DNA from: Aspidapion aeneum
Taxonomy: Eukaryota; Arthropoda; Insecta; Coleoptera; Brentidae
Length of the DNA: 64,000 bases
Direction of reading: 5' to 3'
Assembly: GCA_963576565.1 (NCBI GenBank)
Contig: OY755039.1
Location: 71,546,912 to 71,610,911 of the forward strand
How positions within the stretch are numbered: position 1 is the first letter of the stretch; each line of letters starts with the position of its first letter. Under the pieces are notes generated by a model. The model made no database searches. It was given only the letters and a program-made list of their open reading frames with translations, and was not told the origin of the DNA. Positions 55,543 to 64,000 of the stretch are shown here, one piece after another. The position numbers were made by a program, and so were the translations under genes.

Positions 55543-56239
55543 ATAGGGCATCCCATAAGTTAGGGGCCATAGGCCAACAGGTGCTAGAGTAGGTCATGTC
55601 TGATAAAAAAGTTCCTATAATGCATGCGTCAAAACTCTTTCTTTGTCGAGACGAGCATCAAAGTTGGCGATTTTTTAAACCTTTCTGATAATAACTTTTT
55701 ATAAAAACGCAGTAAAAATATGAAATTGGGTAAAGTCGTGTATTAGAACAAAAGCAATAAATTGAAATAAAAATAATTAAAACAAAATTAGTCGGTCAAT
55801 TTTTTTAGAAAAAACTATTTTTTTGGTATAAATTTTTATGAATGCCATATTAAACGCAATGTTGTTTTTTTATATGTTTTGTTGAAAAAAACCAGTAAAC
55901 ATAGTAACAAAATATGATTGATATTTTTTAAAACAATAAGTAAGCAAAATTATTTTATTTTTTTTAATACTTATTTTTTTATTTTGACAACCTTCTCAAC
56001 TTGTCATTTTATCCAAAAAAAATACCACATTTTTGAATCACAATTAGCTGAGTATTTAGCTGTCTGTGACAGATTTTCTTTTTTTTTTCAAAAACCTTTT
56101 TTCCCCCACTCCTCTAACTTTAAAAATCCTATATCTTAAAAACAGATGTGTGTTGACCCCCCATGTTAACTTTTTTCTCGGAAATAACCTTCTCTATCAC
56201 CTGGTGCACTATGGCCCCTAAGTTATGGGACACCCTGCA
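55543..56239. mobile_element. Second copy of the 700-bp TACAGGGTGTCCC MITE, diverged
   Basis: It follows 34729-35428 throughout: CCCATAAGTTAGGGGCCATAG, CAAAACTCTTTCTTTGTCGA, AAAACAGATGTGTGTTGACC, and a right end AAGTTATGGGACACCCTGCA. The left end has decayed to TATAGGGCATCCC. Confidence 0.8.
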
Positions 56240-56295
56240 TAAATGAACAAGAAGTGAAAAGGAGTGTGAAACTACTAAATTAACATTTGTGTAAT

Positions 56296-56380
56296 GCTTA
56301 TCTTTAGTGTTCCAAAATCTATCTTTTTTGCCTTGAATGTTACCGTTATTCTTAGTAACAGAAACGGTAACAGCTGTCAA
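56296..56380 (+). repeat. Dispersed ~85-bp repeat, second copy
   Basis: Matches 32120-32205 in the same orientation. Confidence 0.75.
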
Positions 56381-56539
56381 ATTTTTTGTTATTTAACTAA
56401 CCCAAAATGTCCCTAATGCTTTAACAAGACCGGTATTTATTATTTCCCTGTGTCTGATAGCAAAGTATTTTGCGCTTTTGGCACCTGTTTCCAATATCTT
56501 GCAATCTAAAATTTAAGATTTATTGCAATATGGAAATCG

Positions 56540-56720
56540 CATTAAAGGAGGCTATCTATCTATCTATACAGCCTTTTTCGATCCATCCTTGGGCATAGGC
56601 CTCCCCCAATATCTTCTATTTTTCTCTGTCTGTCGCCGTGTTCATCCATCTAGCTCCTGTATGTCTCTTCAAATCGTCCGCCTATCTCATTTGGGGTCCT
56701 CCCCTACTACTCTGAAATTC
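56540..56720 (+). repeat. Possible dispersed-repeat fragment (GGGCATAGGCCTCCCCCAA)
   Basis: The phrase GGGCATAGGCCTCCCCCAA followed by TTTGGGGTCCTCCCCTACTA resembles a widespread insect dispersed repeat as I remember it. No second copy lies in this window. Confidence 0.35.
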
Positions 56721-57479
56721 ATAGGTAAGTACAGGAAGGATACATTGGTTATACACTTTCGTTTTGAGGTACTGAGAATATTTTTTATTGTTTAATATGT
56801 AGCTTAATTAACGAATGCAGCCCAGGTCAATCTTTCTCTAGACGTTATTTAGAGCCTATGATAATGTCTTTTGGTAATGTCTTTAAAGCATCACTTTTTC
56901 GATGAAAACCAGTAAATTTAAGATACTAATTAAACAATTTTCAGAACTGTATCATTTAAACGGGCTTGTCGATGAGGCTGAATTATGGTACAACGGGTGG
57001 AGAGACAAAAATATTAATAAAGAGGAGTTAAAAAGTTTAGAAGCAGCAGAAGTTGTAAAGCAAGAGTAATTTTTTTTCCTTTAACAAAAACTGGTCTCCA
57101 TATTTTGCTAGCATTACCCTGTAGAACCGCAGGACGATCTTTTAGTACTCCTACGCAGAGTCAAAAATTGGTTACGATTCATAAAGACAGCGGATAGATT
57201 AAGCGGTTTGTGCATGGGGAGTGTGCACCGGAAATTTGTTTTAGAAAACATAAACAAGTAGAAAAAGAGGTTTTAAGCAGCTTTGCTGAAGATCATAAAT
57301 GTTTCATTCTACTGTAATAGGTTAGGATTTAGAAAAATGATGCGTATGTTCGTTTTTTCTCTTGCGTTTTTTTTGTTGGTTATTTCAATAAATACCTATC
57401 CGGTCCGCTATCACCGCAAAGTCAGCCCCATTTTACCTACCCCCAATGCATCTTTCTATTCTTCAGTTTAATCCCGTCG

Positions 57480-57905
57480 ATGACTGTAGGTCTTCAAATT
57501 CCAAATCCTCTACTTTAAATATTATTCTTTTGACCCTTTCATGTGCTTTGCATTGTGCTAGGAAGTAGAATATAATATCAGCATAGTAGTTAAGTGTCCA
57601 TAGAATCCACAGTGTCCCGTAAGCACTGCAAGCACGAGATTAAATTTTCCAATTCAATTTGGTTAAGCTAAAGTTGCCAAGAATCTCCATTGCCTATCTA
57701 AGTCAGCCGTTCAAATTGGCCTACGCTTGATGTAAATCCTTGAGTGTCCACTCTGTAGGAACCAATCTTATTTGTTCTCTTGTCAGTTTTTAGGGGTTCA
57801 TGAATCTTTGCTTTAATCCGCTTTTGGCAAGTTTATCGGGTTTTTTGTTGCCCGATATGGCCTGACACTTTGCTTGCTTGACATTCTTTGCGGGTGACAT
57901 AACTT
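57480..57905 (-). pseudogene. Possible LINE ORF2 C-terminal (RNase H end) fragment
   Basis: On the minus strand GNKKPDKLAKSGLKQRF resembles the G-N-x-K-A-D-x-L-A-K signature near the end of LINE-type RNase H domains. It is followed by EQIRLVPTEWTLKDL and, after stops, by a region ending KAHERVKRIIFKVEDLEF. Frames are interrupted several times. Alternative: chance similarity in decayed repeat DNA. Confidence 0.35.
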
Positions 57906-58860
57906 TTTTGCTGTAAACTTTTTTTTTGGTGAAACTCTGGAATTTATAAGATAGGAAGCAGTTCTAATTTAAGGGATCTAACCCAACTTCTTCGTCCTAT
58001 TTCTCGTATTTAGGCAATCCACAATGGCACAAAAAGACGGTAGTTTTACAAAAAATTAAAAGCAAAACTGCTATAACTAGATGCGTTTTATTGTAAACAA
58101 AGCTTTCTTTTTCATCCACGATATGTCCGCGCATCAGCTGATCTATTTGCCACGTCATCCCAAAATGATCAATTATATGTTAAACTGTAGGCGAATGCGC
58201 TGGAGAAGTTCTGCTGCTTGTTCCACACGACCTCTAGGGGCGCTGACTTGTACCGTGCTTGTTCACCATACCGACCTCTAGGAGTAAATGCTTGTAGTCA
58301 AATTCTCTAAATAGTGGAGGCCGACCTACGTTCCGTCACCCCTATACAAGGTTTACTGTTTCTATCCCTATTCTGGTGACGAGATGAACTGCGTGTGTTG
58401 TCAACTAGACCAACTCTATGCTTGGATCTAAACATACCTATGTTGCATCGGCATTAAAGCCATGGATCTGACATCTCAGGAAATGCAGTTTATGCGATAA
58501 ACTAATTACTTAATGGGTTTTGGTCCTTTGCTAATCCCTTTTACCTGGCCCCTAATAGCCCAGATCTGATCCAAGGCTAAGCAACTCCACGTAGCAGATT
58601 TGGCCTGGAGGCATTTATTAAAAATTTAATGAGGTTTTAGGGCAGTCGAGAGGAAATCGCGAAAAAAACGTTTTTTTCGTAATTACCACAGGCATTTTAA
58701 AATGAGTGAATTGGATAAAAATTGTGTAAAAGTCCCTATGATCCCATTCTGGAACGATTTATTCGTTTTTGGTATCTAAGTTCTGAGAATGGAGGAGATA
58801 CTACAATAATATTGAAAAGCTATATCGGTGTAGCAGCATACATGGGACTAAATAAGACAA
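57906..58860. other. No feature recognised
   Basis: CGACCTCTAGG occurs twice near 58226 and 58269. No gene or larger repeat seen. Confidence 0.4.
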
Positions 58861-58867
58861 CAGGACA

Positions 58868-59276
58868 ATTCACCGCGGGAAGATTTGCCGTAGGGACAAT
58901 TCGCCGCGTGGACAATTTTCAGCGAGAGTTTTTGTTTAATTAGATCGAAATCTGTGTTGAAGACCTTGGTCGATTGAAAATACAATCTAACATAATTATC
59001 CTAATCGGTCCAGAAAACAACATTTTGCAAAAAAGCAAAAAAATGTCACCACAAAATAAAAACATTGAAAAAACAACAAGAGGGACATCATTTTTGAAAA
59101 TAATACTTTGTCAAAAACTAATTTATAAAAAAGTTAAAAGAAATATTTTTAGAAAAAATTATTTAGTTAAAATATTTCTTCAAAAATATGATAACCGGAT
59201 TAAATAATCAAAATTTTAATCTCAAACCTCGTCGGCGGCGAATTGTCATTGCAATCGGACCGCGGCAAATTGTCCT
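58868..59276. mobile_element. Small foldback with GGACAATTCGCCGCG terminal repeats
   Basis: CAGGACAATTCACCGCGGG and GGGACAATTCGCCGCGTGG at the left are mirrored by GCGGCGAATTGTC and CCGCGGCAAATTGTCCTG at the right. The layout, short GC-rich repeats as inverted ends around an AT-rich centre, recalls the element at 3330-6541, whose ends also begin GGACAA. No convincing target-site duplication was found. Confidence 0.6.
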
Positions 59277-59311
59277 GCAAGAAAATTTCCCATCCCCGCA
59301 TATATAAATAC

Positions 59312-60175
59312 CGGGTGGGGCAAAAAAAAACCGGTCAATTTTTTTTTCATAACTTTTGAACTATACCATCGATTTTAATGGGACAAACTGCACTTGACAG
59401 AGAATTAATTAAAGTATTGACTAAATATGTTTTTTTGTTCGCCATCTGAAAATCCAAGATGGTGGACGAAATTAAATTGTACCCTTCAAAGATGCTCGTT
59501 TATTCTTGTGTTGCGAACACGTTTTAATTATTTAAGGCCGCTTGACATGGTGCATGACGCGCTGCAAATATTTGCAAGCAAAAAATTTCGGTCAAGTTGT
59601 TGCCTGCAAAAAATCTTCTTTTCGTTTGACATTGTGCATGGCCATGCATAGATTCCCCAGAATCTAGGTAAAAATTCCCCAGTTTGCATGCAAGTACAGT
59701 TAGCATGCAAAAAAATGGCACCGGACCAATAAAAATGGATTGCCTTCAACAATCAGCTGGATTTGTACTGCGCATGCACCTGGGCAAAATTTCATGCATT
59801 TGCCTGCAAATTTTATTGTCATGCACCATGTCAAGCGGCCTTTATTTAAATCAGTAAAAAAGCTGCATTGTTGCCACGCACAACAAGGTACAAATCAGCA
59901 ATATCGGTTCGGTTCGGATAATTCAAAAAAAAATATTTTGGTTTCAACCATTGTTTTAAAGATTATACGATTGCCTTGCCAATCATGTCTGCACATATTT
60001 CTTTATAAATTCATTACTGCTGAACCGATTTTGATTAAATAAAAGGATTCTGGTGACAATTGATTGCTTTTTAAAGATCATGATCAAAACTTCTCGCGAT
60101 CTTAAAACTTAGGATGGCGGACAGAATCATACTTGACTCTTCAAAATGTGCAAATGTTCGAAAAATCCAACGTTG
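59312..60175 (-). other. Probable 3' flank of the DD41D transposon
   Basis: TACCGGGTGGGGCAAAAAAA at 59312 looks like a Tc1/mariner-type terminus. The stretch contains GGACAAACTGCACTTGAC and AAGATGGTGGACGAAATT, with similar AGGATGGCGGACAGAATC near 60111. It is interrupted by the MITE at 59535-59841. Confidence 0.45.
59535..59841. mobile_element. 307-bp MITE with AGGCCGCTTGACATGG ends
   Basis: AGGCCGCTTGACATGGTGCA at the left is mirrored by TGCACCATGTCAAGCGGCCT at the right. TTATTTA flanks both sides (59528-59534 and 59842-59848). The interior is rich in TTTGCATGCAA-like words. No coding region. Confidence 0.85.
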
Positions 60176-60624
60176 TTATTCATGCAAATCCTGCATCGAT
60201 CGAATTATATCTTTAACCATTTGTTTGAGAATTTCCTCTATGGCTTGAACAACGGCTGCCTCAAGTTCTTCTATCGTATTATGAGTAGTAGAATAAACTT
60301 TATCCTTTAAGTATCCCCAAATACAAAAATCAAGAGGCGTAAGGTCCGGCAAACGTGCAGGCCAGGCAACTGGACCTCGATTTCCGATCCAGTTACTTCC
60401 ATGTTGCTGATTCAAATAGTCGGTTATAATTCTTGCATTATGTGGAGGTGCTCCATCTTGGAGGAAGTTTGCTACATCTTAAAAAGGCAAATTTTCTAAG
60501 ATTTGGGCAACGTAATTTTGTAGAATTTCTGGATATCGTGCCGTCAAATTATTATGAAAAATGTTAAATAGTATGACTCTTAGCCATACATTTAAAACCC
60601 AACTAACTTGATGGGCTCTGGTTC

Positions 60625-60880
60625 GAAATAGCGCTGTTCAAAATAGCGTCGTTCAAAATAGCGATACTGTTTGAGCGCTGTTTTAAAATAGCGCATAACA
60701 AAATAGCGCTCGACTAAATAGCGCTCGACTAAATAGCGCTGTTTTAAAATAGCGCTAGTAACGAAATAGCGCTAGTATCAAAATAGCGCGTAATGAAATA
60801 GCGCCAGTATCAAAATAGCGCGTAACGAAATAGCGCTAGTTTAAAATAGCGCTGGTCAGCGCTAGTAACGAAATAGGGTC
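60625..60880 (+). repeat. AAATAGCGC minisatellite, left arm
   Basis: Units of 14-20 bp alternate AAATAGCGCTAGTAACG, AAATAGCGCGTAATG and AAATAGCGCTGTTTTA. Confidence 0.9.
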
Positions 60881-60947
60881 TCTGTCTAACATAAATAAAA
60901 AAAAAATTCCCTGACTTCTTTCGCGGGATCCTAGCGGGTGTGAAACA

Positions 60948-62212
60948 AAACCGAACCGAACCGAACCGAACCGAACCGAACCGAACCGAACCGAACCGAA
61001 CCAAACCGAACCGAACCGAACCGAACCGAACCGAACCGAACCGAACCGAACCGAACCGAACCGAACCGAACCGAACCGAACCGAACCGAACCGAACCGAA
61101 CCGAACCGAACCGAACCGAACCGAACCGAACCGAACCGAACCGAACCGAACCGAACCGAACCGAACCGAACCGAACCGAACCGAACCGAACCGAACCGAA
61201 CCGAACCGAACCGAACCGAACCGAACCGAACCGAACCGAACCGAACCGAACCGAACCGAACCGAACCGAACCGAACCGAACCGAACCGAACCGAACCGAA
61301 CCGAACCGAACCGAACCGAACCGAACCGAACCGAACCGAACCGAACCGAACCGAACCGAACCGAACCGAACCGAACCGAACCGAACCGAACCGAACCGAA
61401 CCGAACCGAACCGAACCGAACCGAACCGAACCGAACCGAACCGAACCGAACCGAACCGAACCGAACCGAACCGAACCGAACCGAACCGAACCGAACCGAA
61501 CCGAACCGAACCGAACCGAACCGAACCGAACCGAACCGAACCGAACCGAACCGAACCGAACCGAACCGAACCGAACCGAACCGAACCGAACCGAACCGAA
61601 CCGAACCGAACCGAACCGAACCGAACCGAACCGAACCGAACCGAACCGAACCGAACCGAACCGAACCGAACCGAACCGAACCGAACCGAACCGAACCGAA
61701 CCGAACCGAACCGAACCGAACCGAACCGAACCGAACCGAACCGAACCGAACCGAACCGAACCGAACCGAACCGAACCGAACCGAACCGAACCGAACCGAA
61801 CCGAACCGAACCGAACCGAACCGAACCGAACCGAACCGAACCGAACCGAACCGAACCGAACCGAACCGAACCGAACCGAACCGAACCGAACCGAACCGAA
61901 CCGAACCGAACCGAACCGAACCGAACCGAACCGAACCGAACCGAACCGAACCGAACCGAACCGAACCGAACCGAACCGAACCGAACCGAACCGAACCGAA
62001 CCGAACCGAACCGAACCGAACCGAACCGAACCGAACCGAACCGAACCGAACCGAACCGAACCGAACCGAACCGAACCGAACCGAACCGAACCGAACCGAA
62101 CCGAACCGAACCGAACCGAACCGAACCGAACCGAACCGAACCGAACCGAACCGAACCGAACCGAACCGAACGGAACCGAACCGAACCGAACCGAACCGAA
62201 CGGAACCGAACC
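60948..62212 (+). repeat. (CCGAA)n array, about 250 copies
   Basis: An almost uninterrupted pentanucleotide array of about 1.27 kb. Variant units are CCAAA near 61001 and CGGAA near 62170 and 62200, all towards the edges. Long open frames on both strands across it are artefacts of a stop-free period-5 repeat. Confidence 0.97.
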
Positions 62213-62409
62213 GGCATCCTAGAGATTGTGAAACCAAACCGAACTAAACCGATACTTCGAATCGGTTAAGTTCGGTTTGGTTCAGTTTTATTTTACACCC
62301 GCTAGGATCCCGCGAAAGAAGTCAGGGAAGTTTCTTTTTTGAAAAAATATGTTAGAAAGAGACTCCTTAGTCAAACAGACAGGGGCTGTATTTAAGGATG
62401 CTTTTTTTA

Positions 62410-62682
62410 ATTTCGCTATTTTGATACAGGCGCTATTTTGTTACGCGCTATTTTATTACGCGCTACTTTAAAACAGCGCTATTTCATTACGCGCTATTTT
62501 GCTACTGGCGCTATTTCATTACGCGCTATTTTGATACTGGCGCTATTTTGTTACTAGCGCTATTTCATACCAGAGCTATTTCGTTACACGCTATTTTAAA
62601 ACAGCGCTATTTTGTTACACGCTATTTTTAAACAGCGCTATTTCATTACTCGCTATTTTAAACGACGCTCTTTTAAACAGCG
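62410..62682 (-). repeat. AAATAGCGC minisatellite, right arm
   Basis: GCGCTATTTCATTACGCGC-like units mirror those at 60625-60880. Confidence 0.9.
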
Positions 62683-63149
62683 ACTTGACGATTTAAGAAT
62701 GGATTTTTATCGGCCCAGTACATGTAGTTATGTCTGTTAAACACCCCGCAGTTTGTAAACCTGCTTTTATCAGACCACAGAACCTTGAGCGAAAATTAAG
62801 GGTTTATTGCGATTTTTGTATGAACCAATTGCAAAACAAGGTTCTTCTTTTACTAAGTCACCATCTCAGTGTGCTTGACGAATATCTGTTGCATATGGAT
62901 GAAACTTAAATTTTTTAAGAATTCTTTGTGCAGTTGATTTGGGTACTTTAACATTATTTTCCAGTAAAGGGAGATGCGAGGATTGTCAACGACACTTTGT
63001 AAAACCAAAGCTTCAATATTTTCATCAGGTTGTCGATTACGATTTTGTTTTTTAAAGGAACCATATTCAATTAAATTATTTCCAAGTATTCTGAAGATTG
63101 ACAAACCTGGTTGTCGTCTTTCTGGATATCTCTGAAATCTCTGAACCTA

Positions 63150-64000
63150 CAGGGTGTCCCAACTTGGGCACTTTTAGGGGGTTTAAGGTACTTCTAGGGG
63201 AGACAGAGAAAAACTGACCACGTATTGCGAGGCTCAAATTTCAAGAGAAGACTTATAGTGAAAACCGCATTTTGAAATATCGTCTCGTCTTTGAGCTACG
63301 GAGGCTTTTTGAAAAGTCTGCATTTTGGAAGGGGGTCGATAACTTCGTTATTAATGGAAATTTTGATTAAGAGTAAATTGCAATTTTATAGACTTTGTCA
63401 CGAGGAATTCACCCGCTAAAATAAATTTTAACTGTCACTTTTAGTTTTTGAGATAAGACATAAAGTTGCATTTTTTCTTATGGAATGGCCTATATTTTAA
63501 TTAATTTTCGAATTCGTCATTGAATTCTTTTTAAAATGATGTATCATATGTCATAGTTTGATTGACCAGTTTAGGAGATATTCAGCTTTTTCACTTATTT
63601 CTAGTGCGCTATGATTTCCTGCTGAGGAGGGTCAAGGCACTCCAGTATTTTTAATTTTTACACAGTCAAAAATATAGTAAGCCTGGTTTGGAAAAATTAT
63701 AATTCAGCTGACGGCCCACAAAGCCTAGTTATAAAAAGTAACAAAAATGATACATATTTCAAAATAAAATTAAAACGCTTTTGTGCAAAATAATTTCATA
63801 TAAAAGCGTAATGTCAAATTGTTTAAACAATTGAAAACAATGACAAAACGCCAAGGCGCAAGGCCAGCTTGATTTGCATAGTATAAGACAACAAAACTAT
63901 AGGAGCATTGAAGTAAGATTTGACCGCAAGGCTTTCACGTCAATGGCGCATGACGTCATTCAACGCATACTAGACAAAAATAAAAAATAATTATCTCCGA
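63150..64000. mobile_element. Start of another TACAGGGTGTCCC element, running off the window
   Basis: TACAGGGTGTCCCAACTTGG begins where the transposase coding region stops. No mirrored end was found before the window edge, so the element is open. No gene is recognised in this stretch. Confidence 0.4.

Larger units (their letters stand above)
60614..62682. mobile_element. 2.07-kb foldback with AAATAGCGC arrays and a CCGAA core, 8-bp TSD
   Basis: Flanking 8-mers ACTTGATG (60606-60613) and ACTTGACG (62683-62690) differ at one base. Removing the insert plus one copy makes the transposase frame continuous at this point, which supports the boundaries. The arms are inverted AAATAGCGCN(4-7) arrays. 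Inside them are inverted unique segments (CCTGACTTCTTTCGCGGGAT and its mirror). The core is a long CCGAA array. Confidence 0.85.
60176..63149 (-). pseudogene. Tc1/mariner-type (DD41D) transposase, interrupted
   Basis: The N-terminal part (63149-62684, minus strand) has an N-terminal QRFQRYPERRQPGL and a region ending RQPDENIEALVLQSVVDNPR. The first catalytic Asp lies in SDKSRFTNCGVFNRHN. The C-terminal part (60612-60176) resumes at SWVLNVW and has the second Asp in FLQDGAPPHNARIITDYL and the third in WPARLPDLTPLDFCIWGYLK. Forty-one residues separate the last two Asp, the DD41D spacing of rosa-like elements. The gene is split by the foldback at 60614-62682 and also has at least one frameshift and a stop. 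Its 5' end is cut by another element at 63150. Confidence 0.85.

Noticed and set aside
60810..62247. Frames of over 400 codons on both strands (FGSVR and TEPNR repeats)
   Set aside because: They are translations of a pentanucleotide repeat with no stop in any phase. No start context, domain or flanking gene structure supports a protein.

Overview
The window is eukaryotic, AT-rich and gene-poor. It is almost certainly insect DNA and may be from a beetle, though that last step is inference. The evidence is the transposon set: a CR1/Jockey-group LINE, an RTE-like LINE fragment, an I/Jockey-type ORF1, Ty3/gypsy remnants, a Merlin transposase with a spliceosomal intron, a DD41D Tc1/mariner-type transposase and many MITEs. 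I found no convincing host gene, rRNA gene or CRISPR array. Nearly everything identifiable is mobile or tandemly repeated DNA, much of it nested.

Layout. 1-3145: AT-rich repeats, a short tandem array, small inverted-repeat elements. 3147-12500: I read this as one old element with long diverged terminal inverted repeats (TIRs) starting TACAGGGTG. Its left arm is split by a 3.2-kb foldback element (3330-6541), its right arm by a small insertion (12000-12288), and its interior by an apparently full-length LINE (8660-11831, minus strand). 12527-15122: a TIR element carrying a hAT-like MITE. 15195-17520: a foldback of ~300-bp units whose right arm carries a solo LTR with an exact 5-bp target-site duplication (TSD). 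17255-19517: a ~1.1-kb direct duplication. 20019-21919: two hAT-like MITEs with the same ends but unrelated minisatellite cores, the second nested in another MITE. 22931-28920: a pair of perfect 45-bp inverted repeats enclosing TTCGG/CCGAA arrays with long hairpins and an apparently intact Merlin transposase. 28130-32220: dispersed repeats, a piggyBac-like MITE and a decayed Ty3/gypsy pol. 34729-38552: a 700-bp TA-flanked MITE, an RTE-like reverse transcriptase (RT) fragment and a LINE ORF1. 41888-54897: a minisatellite-core hAT-like element into which a 12-kb LTR element has inserted. That LTR element has near-identical 2.5-kb LTRs, a tRNA-Lys primer binding site and no coding region. 55543-60170: a second copy of the 700-bp MITE, a LINE RNase H fragment and small TIR elements. 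60176-63149: a DD41D transposase pseudogene interrupted by a foldback whose core is a 1.27-kb (CCGAA)n array.

Main pattern. Five elements, with different ends and different tandem repeat content, are each bounded by inverted repeats and flanked by an exact or one-mismatch 8-bp direct repeat. The 8-bp duplication is typical of hAT-type (or other 8-bp-TSD) integration. They look like non-autonomous DNA transposons that carry, and may amplify and spread, tandem arrays. The coding pieces present do not form a host pathway. The Merlin gene is the only complete-looking transposase, and the LINE the only nearly complete retroelement polyprotein.
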